Positions 17,317 through 25,691 of a DNA stretch of 64,000 nucleotides are shown here, one piece after another. The DNA is taken from NCBI GenBank assembly GCA_963792895.1, contig CAWBYA010000001.1, forward strand, positions 62,001-126,000, given 5' to 3'. The notes under the pieces were generated by a model. That model was not told the DNA's origin. It did no database searches and worked only from the letters and a program-made list of their open reading frames with translations. A program made the translations under genes and the position numbers. Positions within the stretch are counted from its first letter, which is position 1. Each line of letters begins with the position of its first letter. The stretch is from UBA6912 sp963792895. GTDB taxonomy: Bacteria; Actinomycetota; Acidimicrobiia; Spongiisociales; UBA5794.

Positions 17317-17330
17317 GGCCTCGCAGGGCC
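17317..17330 (-). promoter_or_regulatory. PyrR-binding loop in the pyr mRNA leader
   Basis: On the minus strand the RNA reads GGCC CUGCGA GGCC: a 4-bp stem closing the hexaloop CUGCGA. This fits the known PyrR recognition consensus (UCCNGNGAGGYU; here CCCUGCGAGGCC, with both deviations at paired positions keeping the pairing). A bulged A and a further CC/GG pair lie just below, as in characterised binding loops. It sits about 27 nt downstream of the -10 element and 10 nt upstream of the GGAGGAG of the leader ORF, so bound PyrR would block that ribosome binding site. Confidence 0.75.
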
Positions 17331-17356
17331 TGGGCTTAAAGGTCGGTACACGCGAG

Positions 17357-17385
17357 AAGGTAGCACCGGACTACACGCGTGTCAT
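17357..17385 (-). promoter_or_regulatory. Predicted pyr operon promoter
   Basis: On the minus strand ATGACA (17385-17380) and TACCTT (17362-17357) are spaced by 17 bp. The -35 matches TTGACA at 5 of 6 positions and the -10 fits the TANNNT pattern of actinobacterial promoters. Transcription would begin near 17350, placing the PyrR loop about 20 nt from the 5' end. Confidence 0.55.
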
Positions 17386-17440
17386 TCTCATCCGGGCAGA
17401 CGCCGCCGGGTCGCGAAAAGTTGGTGTGCCCGGCTGAGTT

Positions 17441-17833
17441 CTAGGACTCGGTGACGCTCGTCACGGCGGGCGGTGCGCTGAGATGCGCAGCGTCGATCGG
17501 GCTCGTGATGCCAACAACGAGTGGGCTCGGACCGCGGACGAGGGCGTATCGTGCTCCCCAGAACGCGTCGTACGGCTCACGGAGTGTCTCTTCGCCGAGG
17601 GCGGACCGCCAGCTCGAAGAGTTCGTCGACGTCGGGCCTCCGATCCATGGCAGGCGAACGGTGAGCTGTCGAGTTCGACGTCCAAAGCCTCGGAGGTGAC
17701 GAGGGTCCGATCGGGCGCTCCCCACTCGGGCCACCCAGATAGTTCGTGAAGGTTCAGGACCATGCAGGCGAATCCCGTTGGGAGGCCTCCCCAATTGTGG
17801 AGTGAGAGTGGACTCGCCGAAGCGTGCGCCGGT
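17441..17833 (-). pseudogene. Decayed VOC-superfamily gene (frameshifts, 5' truncated)
   Basis: Three reading frames together make the C-terminal part of a glyoxalase-like protein. Frame one (from the nusB stop to about 17636) reads SLHNWGGLPTGFACMVLNL and ELSGWPEWGAPDRTLVTSEALDVELD; frame two (to about 17595) reads PDVDELFELAVR; frame three reads ALGEETLREPYDAFWGARYA then LVRGPSPLVVGITSPIDAAH, ending at TAG 17441. The last block is the characteristic VOC C-terminal strand region. Two frameshifts and the missing start make it a remnant. With the pyr leader it accounts for the roughly 600-bp gap between pyrR and nusB. Confidence 0.6.
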
Positions 17834-18208
17834 TCAGTCCTGCTGCGTCTTCAGCTCGTCGGCCAGCCTGCCAAGCACGCCGTTGACGAACGCACCGCTC
17901 TTGGCGGTCGAGTATCGCTTCGCCATCTCGACGGCCTCGGACACGATGACGCCCACCGGAGTGTCGGTGTTGAGGAGCTCATACGTCCCGATGCGAAGGA
18001 TGTTCCGGTCGACCGCAGGCATCCTCTCCACCCGCCATCCAACGGCAATCCGGCCGATCACCCGGTCGAGGTCGCTGCGCTGGTCCCATACCCCAGCCAC
18101 GAGCTGGGCTGCCCTGGCATGGAGCACGGCGCTGTCCGGTGCAGCATCCGTGATGTCGGCGCTGTAGAGCGCATGGAGCGCCTCGTCGCGAGGCTCGACG
18201 GGGGTCAC
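17834..18208 (-). CDS. nusB: Transcription antitermination factor NusB
   Basis: RNA-binding partner of NusE (S10) in rRNA antitermination. The 124 residues are all-helical with RDEALHALYSADITDAAP at the N terminus and the diagnostic VDRNILRIGTYELL, followed by VIVSEAVEMAKRYSTAKSG and AFVNGVLGRLA. Start is GTG at 18208 overlapping the efp stop (GTGA). The efp-nusB pairing directly upstream of pyr genes is standard in actinobacteria. Confidence 0.94.
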   Translation of the reverse strand: MTPVEPRDEALHALYSADITDAAPDSAVLHARAAQLVAGVWDQRSDLDRVIGRIAVGWRVERMPAVDRNILRIGTYELLNTDTPVGVIVSEAVEMAKRYSTAKSGAFVNGVLGRLADELKTQQD

Positions 18209-18765
18209 GTGACCCGCGTGATGTAGTCCCCGGAACGGGTGTCCACCTTCAGCACGTCGCCCTGCTCTACAAACAGCGGAGCCTGCACAACGAGCCCTGT
18301 CACGAGCGTCACCGGCTTCGTTGCCCCTGACACACGGTCACCCTTGACACCAGGTTCGGCATAGGTGACCTCCAGCTCGACCGAGGCCGGCAGATCGATC
18401 CCGATCGGGTTGCCCTCGTGCATGGGGAGCTGGGCCGTCATCCCCTCCACCAGGAAGTTGGCGGTTTCTCCGACGAGGTCGACGGGGACCACCATCTGCT
18501 CGAAGGTCTCGTTGTCCATGAAGTGGAAGCCCATGTCGTCACGGTAGAGGTACTGGAACTCGCGACGATCGATCCGAGCCAGGCCCACGGCCTCGCCGGC
18601 GCGGAAGGTCCGATCGAGTACGGCGCCGGATTCGAGGCTCTTGAGCTTCATCCGCACGAATGCCTTGCCCTTGCCGGGTTTCACGTGCTGGTACTCGACT
18701 ACGGAGAACAGTCCACCGTCCAGGTTCAGCGCCATCCCAGGCTTCACGTCGTTGGTCGAGATCAT
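18205..18765 (-). CDS. efp: Translation elongation factor P
   Basis: Relieves ribosome stalling at polyproline. The 186 residues have the KOW-like N-terminal domain and two OB-fold domains, with GDRVSGATKPVTLVTGLVVQ near the C terminus. The tip loop reads KPGKGKAFVR with Lys32 at the position that is modified in some bacteria. Many actinobacterial EF-Ps have a PGKGP loop that works unmodified; here the residue after KG is Lys, so the loop is of a different type. Upstream pepP is 22 nt away; nusB overlaps downstream. Confidence 0.97.
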   Translation of the reverse strand: MISTNDVKPGMALNLDGGLFSVVEYQHVKPGKGKAFVRMKLKSLESGAVLDRTFRAGEAVGLARIDRREFQYLYRDDMGFHFMDNETFEQMVVPVDLVGETANFLVEGMTAQLPMHEGNPIGIDLPASVELEVTYAEPGVKGDRVSGATKPVTLVTGLVVQAPLFVEQGDVLKVDTRSGDYITRVT

Positions 18766-18787
18766 TGTCGGTGCCTCTCTGTGGTCT

Positions 18788-19858
18788 TCATGGGCGGCCG
18801 CCCAATCGCAAGTCTTTGGACGCTGTGGTGAGGACCTCGCGGCCGTCTCGGGTCACGAGCACCATGTCCTCGATACGCACGCCGCCCCGGCCGGGGAGAT
18901 ACACGCCGGGCTCGACCGTGACGACGTCGCCGGGTTCGAGGATGTCCTCGGAGTCACGCTTCACCCACGGCGCTTCGTGGATTTCGAGCCCCACACCGTG
19001 GCCGGTCGAGTGTAAGAAGTGCTCCTCGAAACCTCGGTCGCGGAGCACAGCACGGCACGCCTCGTCGACATCGTGTGCCCGCACGCCAGGCCCGACTGCG
19101 GCGATGCCTGCCTCGTTGGCGGCGAGGACTGCAGCATGGATCGCCTCCATCTCCTGATCGCCGTGAGCGCCGAGCCAGACGGTGCGAGTCATGTCCGAGT
19201 GATATCCGTCAACCACGCACCCGTAGTCCATCAGCAGCAGCCCATCTGCGATGCTGCCGGTACCCGCCCGGTGATGTGGTCGCGCTGCGTTCGCTCCCAT
19301 TGCGACGATGGGCGGCCATCCCGCCGCATCCGCTCCTGCGTCTCGCATCGCACCGACGAGTTGGTCGCCGAGGGCCCCCTCGGTCGCGGCCTGTGCGAGC
19401 AGCTGGTCGAGACGGGCGAACGCTGCATCGCCTGCACTCGCGGCCCGCTGCAGCGCAGCGACTTCCGCGTCGTCTTTGATGCGGCGGAGCCGCTCGACGA
19501 TGCCTCGTGTGGGCACGACCCGGTGCGGCAGCGTCGCCTTCAAGTTGCGAGCGAAGGACCACGGGACGTGATCAGCCTCGACACCGAGCTCCTCAGCACC
19601 GTCGAGAATGCCCGCCAGGCTCTGGATCAGGTTCGGTCCCTGCACCACCAGCTCCGTGTCCGGAAGGAGTGCCACCAAATCGGCGGCCATCTCGGCATAC
19701 CGGCCGTCGGTGACGAACGTGGCCGACTCCGGGGTGACTATGAGGCTGGCTGAAGTGCCTGTGAAGCCCGTCAGGTAGCGGATATTGACGAGCGCCGACA
19801 CGAGAATCGGATGCTCGAGGCCGGCTTGGAGGCGCTCGATGCGGACGGTGTGGTCCAT
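18788..19858 (-). CDS. pepP: M24-family metallopeptidase, Xaa-Pro aminopeptidase/dipeptidase-like
   Basis: Predicted cytoplasmic peptidase cleaving peptides with proline in the second position. About 356 residues: an N-terminal creatinase-type domain (VNIRYLTGFTGTSASLIV) and a pita-bread C-terminal domain with the dinuclear metal ligands in LMDYGCVVDGYHSDMTRT (two Asp), HSTGHGVGLEIHE (His), EPGDVVTVEPGVY (Glu) and GGVRIEDMVLV (Glu). ATG at 19858 fits the family N terminus; ATG at 19903 would add 15 residues, and neither has a clear ribosome binding site. Located between aroB and efp as in other actinobacteria. Confidence 0.9.
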   Translation of the reverse strand: MDHTVRIERLQAGLEHPILVSALVNIRYLTGFTGTSASLIVTPESATFVTDGRYAEMAADLVALLPDTELVVQGPNLIQSLAGILDGAEELGVEADHVPWSFARNLKATLPHRVVPTRGIVERLRRIKDDAEVAALQRAASAGDAAFARLDQLLAQAATEGALGDQLVGAMRDAGADAAGWPPIVAMGANAARPHHRAGTGSIADGLLLMDYGCVVDGYHSDMTRTVWLGAHGDQEMEAIHAAVLAANEAGIAAVGPGVRAHDVDEACRAVLRDRGFEEHFLHSTGHGVGLEIHEAPWVKRDSEDILEPGDVVTVEPGVYLPGRGGVRIEDMVLVTRDGREVLTTASKDLRLGGRP

Positions 19859-19938
19859 GGGGCTCACGGGGTAGGCGGCGGGCGGCGAAGCGGATTGCGG
19901 CATTCGTCGGATCGGGCGGGAGGGTAGTCGCAGATGCG

Positions 19939-20982
19939 TCAGGCGACGCCAACCGCTTCGAGGGCCAGATCTACTGCTGCATCGTCGATGACCCTCACAA
20001 CGGGGTCACCGATCGCTCGCAGCAATGTCATGCGAAGCCCTGCGCTCGTGCGCTTCTTGTCGAGCTGCATCAGGCGGCGCACCTCTGTGCGGTCTGCTCC
20101 GGCGGCCGACACCGGCAAGCCGAGCCGGGTGAGGACCTCACGCTGGCGTCGCTGGTCGGCAAAGCCCTCGAAGTGCTCGGACACGGCGCCTTCGGCCACC
20201 ATTCCGATCGCGACGGCGTGGCCATGGCTCACGTGGACTGCAAGCTCAACGCCGTGTCCGACTGTGTGGCCGTAGTTCAACCATGCCCGTTGCCCCGACT
20301 CCCGGAAATCGGCGGACACGATGCGGGCCTTCACAGCGACTGCCCTGTCGACGATCTCATCGAGTGGCGCATCCAGGCCATGGCGTTCGTACAGGTCGAT
20401 GATGTGCACGTCTGCGATCAGGCCGGCCTTCAGCGCCTCGGCTGCTCCCTCGCGGAGCAGCTCCTGGGGCAGTGTTGCGAGCACCGCGGTGTCGATGACC
20501 ACCTGCGATGGGTGCCGGAACACGCCGACGAGGTTCTTGGCGTCCACGTTGATGCCCGTCTTCCCGCCGATGGCGGCGTCCACGGCTCCGAGAAGCGTGG
20601 TGGGCACATAGACGGCCTCGACCCCGCGGAGATAGGTGCCGGCAACGAAGCCTGCGACGTCGGTGAGCGCGCCACCGCCCACGCCCACGATGGTGTCGTC
20701 CCGGGTGAAGCCGAGCCCGCTGAGCCGGCGGAAGCACGCCTCTGCGACGGCGAGCGTCTTGGCCTCGTCGCGGTCCGGCAGTTCGAGCGTATCTACGGCG
20801 AGCCCGCCGGCCATCAGCCGGTCGGCCAGCCGTCGAGCGACGGAAGCCGCCGCAGGCTGCGCCATCACCAGCACTCGCCGGCGGCCATCTCGCTCGGGCA
20901 AGGCAAAGCCCGTGAGCGCTCCGTCGCCGATGACGATCTCGGTTGCGAGGCGGCCGCCGTCGGTTATCAGATGGGTCGCCAC
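19939..20982 (-). CDS. aroB: 3-dehydroquinate synthase
   Basis: Second step of the shikimate pathway, NAD- and metal-dependent. The 347 residues show VGVGGGALTDVAGFVAGTYL (NAD binding, about 98-117), the substrate segment VPTTLLGAVDAAIGGKTGIN, and metal ligands in EALKAGLIAD, NYGHTVGHGVE and SHGHAVAIGM. ATG at 20982 overlaps the aroK 3' end by 16 nt; member of aroE-pilD-aroC-aroK-aroB. Confidence 0.97.
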   Translation of the reverse strand: MATHLITDGGRLATEIVIGDGALTGFALPERDGRRRVLVMAQPAAASVARRLADRLMAGGLAVDTLELPDRDEAKTLAVAEACFRRLSGLGFTRDDTIVGVGGGALTDVAGFVAGTYLRGVEAVYVPTTLLGAVDAAIGGKTGINVDAKNLVGVFRHPSQVVIDTAVLATLPQELLREGAAEALKAGLIADVHIIDLYERHGLDAPLDEIVDRAVAVKARIVSADFRESGQRAWLNYGHTVGHGVELAVHVSHGHAVAIGMVAEGAVSEHFEGFADQRRQREVLTRLGLPVSAAGADRTEVRRLMQLDKKRTSAGLRMTLLRAIGDPVVRVIDDAAVDLALEAVGVA

Positions 20983-21482
20983 GCTGCCGCTACCTCTCTC
21001 GCGACCTCATCGACCCCTTGGCCGTCGGTTGCGATCACCGCGTCCGCCGCTTCTTCGTACGACGCCTTGCGCTCCCGGAGAATCTCGGCGAGGCGGATGC
21101 CGGTCGGCACACCCGTCACCAGCGGGCGATCGATCCCCTCGCCAACGCGAGAGGCCAACACGGCAGGCGCGGCGGTCAGCCACACGACCTTGCCGCTGCG
21201 CCGCATGGCTGTCACGCTGTCGGAACGAACCACCACGCCGCCACCGGTGGCGATGACGTGAGGCTCCGCCGTACCGGCCAACCGTTCCACGACGGCCGCT
21301 TCCATCTCGCGAAACGCTGCCTCGCCTTCGACGCTCCAGATCTCGGCAACCGTGCTCCCGGCGCGGGCAGCGACCTCATCGTCCGTGTCGGCAAACCCGA
21401 CATCGCATGCGGAGGCGACGAGCCGCCCAATGGTCGACTTGCCGGAGCCCATCATCCCGATGAGCCAGAGGTGGCCCGTCAT
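20967..21482 (-). CDS. aroK: Shikimate kinase
   Basis: Phosphorylates shikimate. The 171 residues include the P-loop IGMMGSGKSTIGRLVA, FADTDDEVAARAG (substrate-binding Asp), FREMEAAVVERLA and ATGGGVV, and the lid RPLVTG. Start ATG at 21482, 2 nt after the aroC stop; the open frame to 21632 is in aroC and ignored. Confidence 0.96.
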   Translation of the reverse strand: MTGHLWLIGMMGSGKSTIGRLVASACDVGFADTDDEVAARAGSTVAEIWSVEGEAAFREMEAAVVERLAGTAEPHVIATGGGVVVRSDSVTAMRRSGKVVWLTAAPAVLASRVGEGIDRPLVTGVPTGIRLAEILRERKASYEEAADAVIATDGQGVDEVAREVAAAWRPI

Positions 21483-21484
21483 CT

Positions 21485-22636
21485 TCAGAAGGTCGACAGG
21501 CGCTTCAAGTACGCCTCGACCCCGGCGGTGAGGTCGCCGATGGTGTCGCCGCCGAACTTCCGCTGCACCTCCTGGGCCAGCACGATGGCGACCATCTGCT
21601 CGGCCACCACGCCTGCCGCGGGCACCGCACATACATCGCTGCGCTCACGGAAAGCCTTTTCGGGCTCCTTGGTGGCCACGTTCACTGTGTCCAACGGCCG
21701 CATCACCGTGGAGATGGGCTTCATGGCCGCCCGTAGGCGCAGCACACCGCCGATGGTCATCCCGCCCTCGGTACCTCCAGCACGCGTTGTCACCCGATGG
21801 AACCCGGATTGATCGTGGTAGATCTCATCGTGCGCCTCGGAGCCACGCCGCGCAGCCGACGTGAACCCGTCGCCCACCTCGACCGCCTTGATGGCCTGGA
21901 TGGACATCAGCGCTTCTGCGAGCCGTGCATCCAACTTGCGGTCCCAGTGGACGTGGCTCCCGAGACCGGGCGGAAGGCCGTACGCCAGCACTTCGACCAC
22001 GCCGCCGAGCGTGTCGCGATCGGCTTTCGCAGCTTCGATCTCGGCGATCATCGCTGCCTCGGCAGCCGGGTCGAACGCGCGTACCGGCGACTCGTCGATG
22101 CGTCCGAGGTCTTCGGGCAGCGGGAGAGACCCGTTGCCTGTTGTGGCCTCCCCGATCGCAACGACATGGCTCAACACGTCGACGCCGATGTGGCGAAGCA
22201 GCGTCTTGGCGAGGTAGCCGACCACGGTCCGCGCCGCAGTCTCCCTGGCTGACGACCGCTCGAGGATGTCGCGAGCATCGTGCGTGTCGTATTTCTGCAT
22301 GCCCGGGAGGTCGGCGTGGCCGGGCCGCGGCGTTGTGAGCTCGCGACGGGCAGACCCGGGCTCCGGAGACATCTCCTTCTCCCACTTCGGCCACTCGGTG
22401 TTCCGGATGACGACCGCAACCGGACTGCCGAGGGAATGCCCGAAACGAACACCGCCGAGGATCTCGATCTCGTCACGTTCCAGCTGCATGCGCCTTCCCC
22501 GGCCGAACCCGAGGCGACGACGGGCAAGCTCGTCGCCAAGCGCACGTGCATCGAACGGCAACCCGGAGGGCAACCCTTCGACAATCGTCACGAGCCCTGG
22601 GCCGTGCGACTCGCCTGCGGTGAGGAAGCGCAGCAT
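21485..22636 (-). CDS. aroC: Chorismate synthase
   Basis: FMN-dependent final step of chorismate synthesis. The 383 residues have the family signatures FLTAGESHGPGLVTIVEGLP at the start, RPGHADLPGMQKYDTHDARD, ILERSSARETAARTVVG and, near the C terminus, GGTEGGMTIGG and RPLDTV. Typical bacterial length. Preceded by the prepilin peptidase 25 nt away. Confidence 0.98.
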   Translation of the reverse strand: MLRFLTAGESHGPGLVTIVEGLPSGLPFDARALGDELARRRLGFGRGRRMQLERDEIEILGGVRFGHSLGSPVAVVIRNTEWPKWEKEMSPEPGSARRELTTPRPGHADLPGMQKYDTHDARDILERSSARETAARTVVGYLAKTLLRHIGVDVLSHVVAIGEATTGNGSLPLPEDLGRIDESPVRAFDPAAEAAMIAEIEAAKADRDTLGGVVEVLAYGLPPGLGSHVHWDRKLDARLAEALMSIQAIKAVEVGDGFTSAARRGSEAHDEIYHDQSGFHRVTTRAGGTEGGMTIGGVLRLRAAMKPISTVMRPLDTVNVATKEPEKAFRERSDVCAVPAAGVVAEQMVAIVLAQEVQRKFGGDTIGDLTAGVEAYLKRLSTF

Positions 22637-22661
22637 CAGCCGATGCTAGACCCGGGCAACG

Positions 22662-23345
22662 TCACCGAAGGTACCAGCGGACCAGCTCCTCCCCGTACGC
22701 GATGGCGAGGTAGGCACCAACCGTGAGCGGCGGCCCGAATGCGAAGTGCTCCCGCATGCTGCGGAGCCGGAACACCAGCAGGACGACTCCGGCGAGCCCG
22801 CCGATGAGAAACCCGAGCACGATCGCGCTGACGAGCACATCCCAGCCGAGATAGGCCGTGAACAACCCGAGCACGACGCTGAGCTTCACGTCGCCGCCAC
22901 CGAAGCTGCGCCCTCCGCCAACAACGAAGAGTCCGAGCGTCACGGCGAAGTAGATCGCCGCACCGATCGCCGCCCTGAAGATGGCGTCGCCGCCGTCGTC
23001 TGCGATCCCACCGATGAACAGGAGCCCTGCGGCGATCATGGTGCCTGGATAGTTGATCCGGTCCGGGATGAGGCGGGCTTGGACGTCTGTGACGATCAGC
23101 ATCATCGTGAGCACGATGAACGCCAGATAGGAGGGCAGCACCCAGTCTCCGTCGACGAACACCGGAGCGAGGGCACACGCTGCAGCCGTGGCTGTGGCCG
23201 TGACCGGTGGCACCCAGGCAGGCTGGGGAGAGATCTCCTCGTCGTCGTCGTCGCGCTCAGCGAGCACACGACCGGCGAAGGTGGCGCCGAACCAGCCGCC
23301 CGCCGCACCGACAACGAGCCCTAGTGCTGCGAGCGCCGCACTCAT
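22662..23345 (-). CDS. A24-family prepilin peptidase
   Basis: Membrane aspartic protease that cleaves type IV or Flp prepilins. The 227 residues hold about six hydrophobic segments and both catalytic aspartates: TDVQARLIPDRINYPG (D-x7-PD type) and the GxGD motif as GGGDVKLSVVLGLF. The cysteine-rich N-terminal methylase domain of PilD is absent; the N terminus has one transmembrane segment and an acidic linker (ERDDDDEE). ATG at 23345 overlaps the aroE stop (ATGA). The only pilin-like gene in the window is at 60802-61011. Its place inside the aro cluster is conserved in actinobacteria. Confidence 0.9.
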   Translation of the reverse strand: MSAALAALGLVVGAAGGWFGATFAGRVLAERDDDDEEISPQPAWVPPVTATATAAACALAPVFVDGDWVLPSYLAFIVLTMMLIVTDVQARLIPDRINYPGTMIAAGLLFIGGIADDGGDAIFRAAIGAAIYFAVTLGLFVVGGGRSFGGGDVKLSVVLGLFTAYLGWDVLVSAIVLGFLIGGLAGVVLLVFRLRSMREHFAFGPPLTVGAYLAIAYGEELVRWYLR

Positions 23346-24142
23346 ACCGTGGCTCCCATCGCGTCGGACCCTGCGCGGCGGAGCACTTCCCGCATCGCCG
23401 CCAACGGGGCCCGTCGCCCCGTCCACAGCCGGAAGGCGGCAACGGCCTGGCCGAGCAACATGTTGACGCCGTCGACGACCGGCAGACTGCGACGGCTCAT
23501 CGCGGCCACCGATGGCGTGGTGCCGGCGCCATACGCCATGTCCAGCAATCCGGCTGCCTCGGCGAGGACGCGATCGGGAAGACGCTCACCGTGCATGCCC
23601 AGGGGCGTTGCGTTCACCACGACGGAACCCGAGATGCCACTCCCCCAAGGTGCGACGGCGGCAGTGCCGCCAAGCCTCGCAATGAGCGCTTCGGCGCTCT
23701 CCGGCCGGCGTGTCGACACGAAGATCGGACGTCGATCGCATGCGACGTAGGCTGCGGCCGCAGCGCCTCCACCGCCGAGGATCAGAACGGGCAGATCGTT
23801 GGGCAGACCGCCCCACTCCCACGCCAGCCGTACTCCGTCGATATCGGTCGTGTGCCCCACCACTTCGGATCCCACGCGGACCAGGGTGTTCACAGCGCCG
23901 ATGCGCCGTGCCGAACCGGCCAGCCGGTCGCAGAGGGCTGCGGCGGCCTCCTTGTGAGGCATCGTCACGTTGGCGCCATCCAACCCGCCGCTGCGGAGCT
24001 CGACCACCGCAGCAGCAAGACCGGCGGCGTCAACACGGCGAGCCACGTACTCGCCGGGGATCCCGACCTCGGCCAGCGCCGTGGCGTGGAGGAGCGGCGA
24101 CAGCGAGTGGGCGACCGGATCGCCCAGCAACACCAGCCTCAC
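23342..24142 (-). CDS. aroE: Shikimate dehydrogenase
   Basis: Reduces 3-dehydroshikimate with NADPH. The 266 residues show LLGDPVAHSLSPLLHATAL at the N terminus (shikimate-binding SxS), NVTMPHKEAAAALCD with the catalytic Lys, AVNTLV, the NADP-binding LILGGGGAAAAA, and the DMAYG and QAVAAFRLW segments. Start is GTG at 24142, overlapping the mltG stop (GTGA); longer frames lie in mltG. Confidence 0.95.
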   Translation of the reverse strand: MRLVLLGDPVAHSLSPLLHATALAEVGIPGEYVARRVDAAGLAAAVVELRSGGLDGANVTMPHKEAAAALCDRLAGSARRIGAVNTLVRVGSEVVGHTTDIDGVRLAWEWGGLPNDLPVLILGGGGAAAAAYVACDRRPIFVSTRRPESAEALIARLGGTAAVAPWGSGISGSVVVNATPLGMHGERLPDRVLAEAAGLLDMAYGAGTTPSVAAMSRRSLPVVDGVNMLLGQAVAAFRLWTGRRAPLAAMREVLRRAGSDAMGATV

Positions 24143-25266
24143 GGGAGCACGCCGTCGGCCCTGGCCTTGGCGACCTTGGCGTTGTGCTCTTCGAGCGTCT
24201 CCGAGAATCCATGGCTGCCGTCGGTGTCGACGAGCACGTAGTACAGGTAGTCCGTCTGGTCCGGGTCGGCCGCCGCGTCGAGCGAGAGGGCCCTGACGCC
24301 ACCGATAGGGGTCGGAGGGAGGCCCACGTTGCGGTAGGTGTTCCACGGCGAGTCGATGCGGAGGTCGCGCTCGAGGACCCTGCCCGGGTTCTCTCCCAGC
24401 GCGTAGATGATGGTGGCGTCGATCTGGAGCGCGATGCCGAGACGCAGCCGGTTGTGGATGACGCTCGAGATGACCGGCCGCTCGTCGTCGAGCTTCGCCT
24501 CCTTCTCGATGAGTGAGGCGATGATGAGCCCTTGATAGGGCGTCAGGCCCTCTGCCTCGATGCCGCTCCAGTCAACTGCTGCCATCCGGTTCGTCATCTC
24601 TGTTGACAGCCTGCCGACCACATCGGCTGCGCTGACTCCCACCACGAAGTCGTAGGTCGCCGGGAAGAGGAGGCCCTCCCACGCGGTCAAGGGGGGAACG
24701 GCTTCCGGGAGATCGTCGGGCAGGTAGGGAGATGTGATCGTGCCGTCGAGGAGCGGCGCCGCAAGCTCGTCGAATGTGTAGGGCGTCTGGGCGGCCAGCG
24801 AGTCGAGCATCTCCTCGATGCGCAGCCCCTCGATCACGGTGAGCCGGAACGTGTCGGGAGCCGGCGGGCCGACAATCAGCTCACGCACGATGTCCGTGTT
24901 CGACATGCCGCCTACCAACGTGTAGTCGCCTGCTTTGAGATCGGAGCCGACGCCTTGGATGCGAACCGTGCGCTCGAAGCTCCCCGCGTCGGCGATGAGT
25001 CCTGCCTCCTCGAGCAGCGCGCCGATGGACCGGGCGGTTGCACCGTCCGGAACGGTGAACTCGACGATCGTGCCGACCGCAACCGTTCCGACGGAGCGAT
25101 CGCCGGCGACTGAGTCCGCCAATCGTGGCGCCAGATAGACGATGCCCGCGCCGACCACTGCGATCAGGGCGAGCACGCCGAGCAAGCCGGCGAGCACGGC
25201 ACCGGGACGGCGCCGTTGTGGCTCCTCCTCGTACACCCACTCGTCCATCTCAGGAGGCGCCGTCAA
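24139..25266 (-). CDS. mltG: Endolytic transglycosylase MltG (YceG-like)
   Basis: Cuts nascent peptidoglycan strands at the membrane. 375 residues: cytoplasmic N terminus, one transmembrane segment (about 24-46), a LysM-like region, then the YceG domain with catalytic Glu in SLIEKEAKLDDERP and downstream SVIHNRL and IDATIIYALG. The start is taken as TTG at 25266, which overlaps the ruvX stop (TTGA) after a GAAGGGAAGAG; ATG at 25248 is the alternative. The ruvX-mltG-aroE order is conserved in actinobacteria. Confidence 0.93.
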   Translation of the reverse strand: MTAPPEMDEWVYEEEPQRRRPGAVLAGLLGVLALIAVVGAGIVYLAPRLADSVAGDRSVGTVAVGTIVEFTVPDGATARSIGALLEEAGLIADAGSFERTVRIQGVGSDLKAGDYTLVGGMSNTDIVRELIVGPPAPDTFRLTVIEGLRIEEMLDSLAAQTPYTFDELAAPLLDGTITSPYLPDDLPEAVPPLTAWEGLLFPATYDFVVGVSAADVVGRLSTEMTNRMAAVDWSGIEAEGLTPYQGLIIASLIEKEAKLDDERPVISSVIHNRLRLGIALQIDATIIYALGENPGRVLERDLRIDSPWNTYRNVGLPPTPIGGVRALSLDAAADPDQTDYLYYVLVDTDGSHGFSETLEEHNAKVAKARADGVLP

Positions 25267-25691
25267 CTCTCTTCCCTTCTCTGCGCATCGAGGTAGCCCT
25301 GCAACATGATCGCAGCAGCGACCTTGTCGACCACATCCCGCCGCTCCCTGCGACGCACCTTGCCGCCGAGCAGTGCCTGCTCGGCCTGCACCGTCGTGAA
25401 CCGCTCGTCGAAGAACGTGACCTCACAGCCGGTCTCCCTCTCTACCTCACCGCCAAGCGCTCTCGCCCGTTGAGCAGCAACGCCTTCCGTTCCATCGAGT
25501 GAGACCGGTAGGCCGATGACCACGCCGGCGACTCCGTGCTCGGCGACGATGTCGGCGATCAGCGACACGACGCTTCCGTGGCGCCGGTCGAGGACGACCA
25601 GCGGCTGAGCGATGATACCGGAGGGGTCCGACAAAGCGACGCCGACACGGACTTCACCGGGATCGAGCCCCAGCACTCGACCGCCGGTCAT
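25263..25691 (-). CDS. ruvX: Holliday junction resolvase-like RuvX/YqgF
   Basis: RNase H-like nuclease involved in rRNA processing and possibly recombination. The 142 residues start RVLGLDPGEVRVGVALSDP (catalytic Asp) and contain VIGLPVSLDGTEG, FFDERFTTVQAEQALL with the catalytic Glu, and DKVAAAIMLQGYLD. ATG at 25691 overlaps the alaS stop (ATGA). Confidence 0.94.
   Translation of the reverse strand: MTGGRVLGLDPGEVRVGVALSDPSGIIAQPLVVLDRRHGSVVSLIADIVAEHGVAGVVIGLPVSLDGTEGVAAQRARALGGEVERETGCEVTFFDERFTTVQAEQALLGGKVRRRERRDVVDKVAAAIMLQGYLDAQRREES

Noticed and set aside
17762..18226. Plus-strand frame of 154 codons opposite nusB
   Set aside because: Complement of nusB and the VOC remnant; no domain or ribosome binding site.
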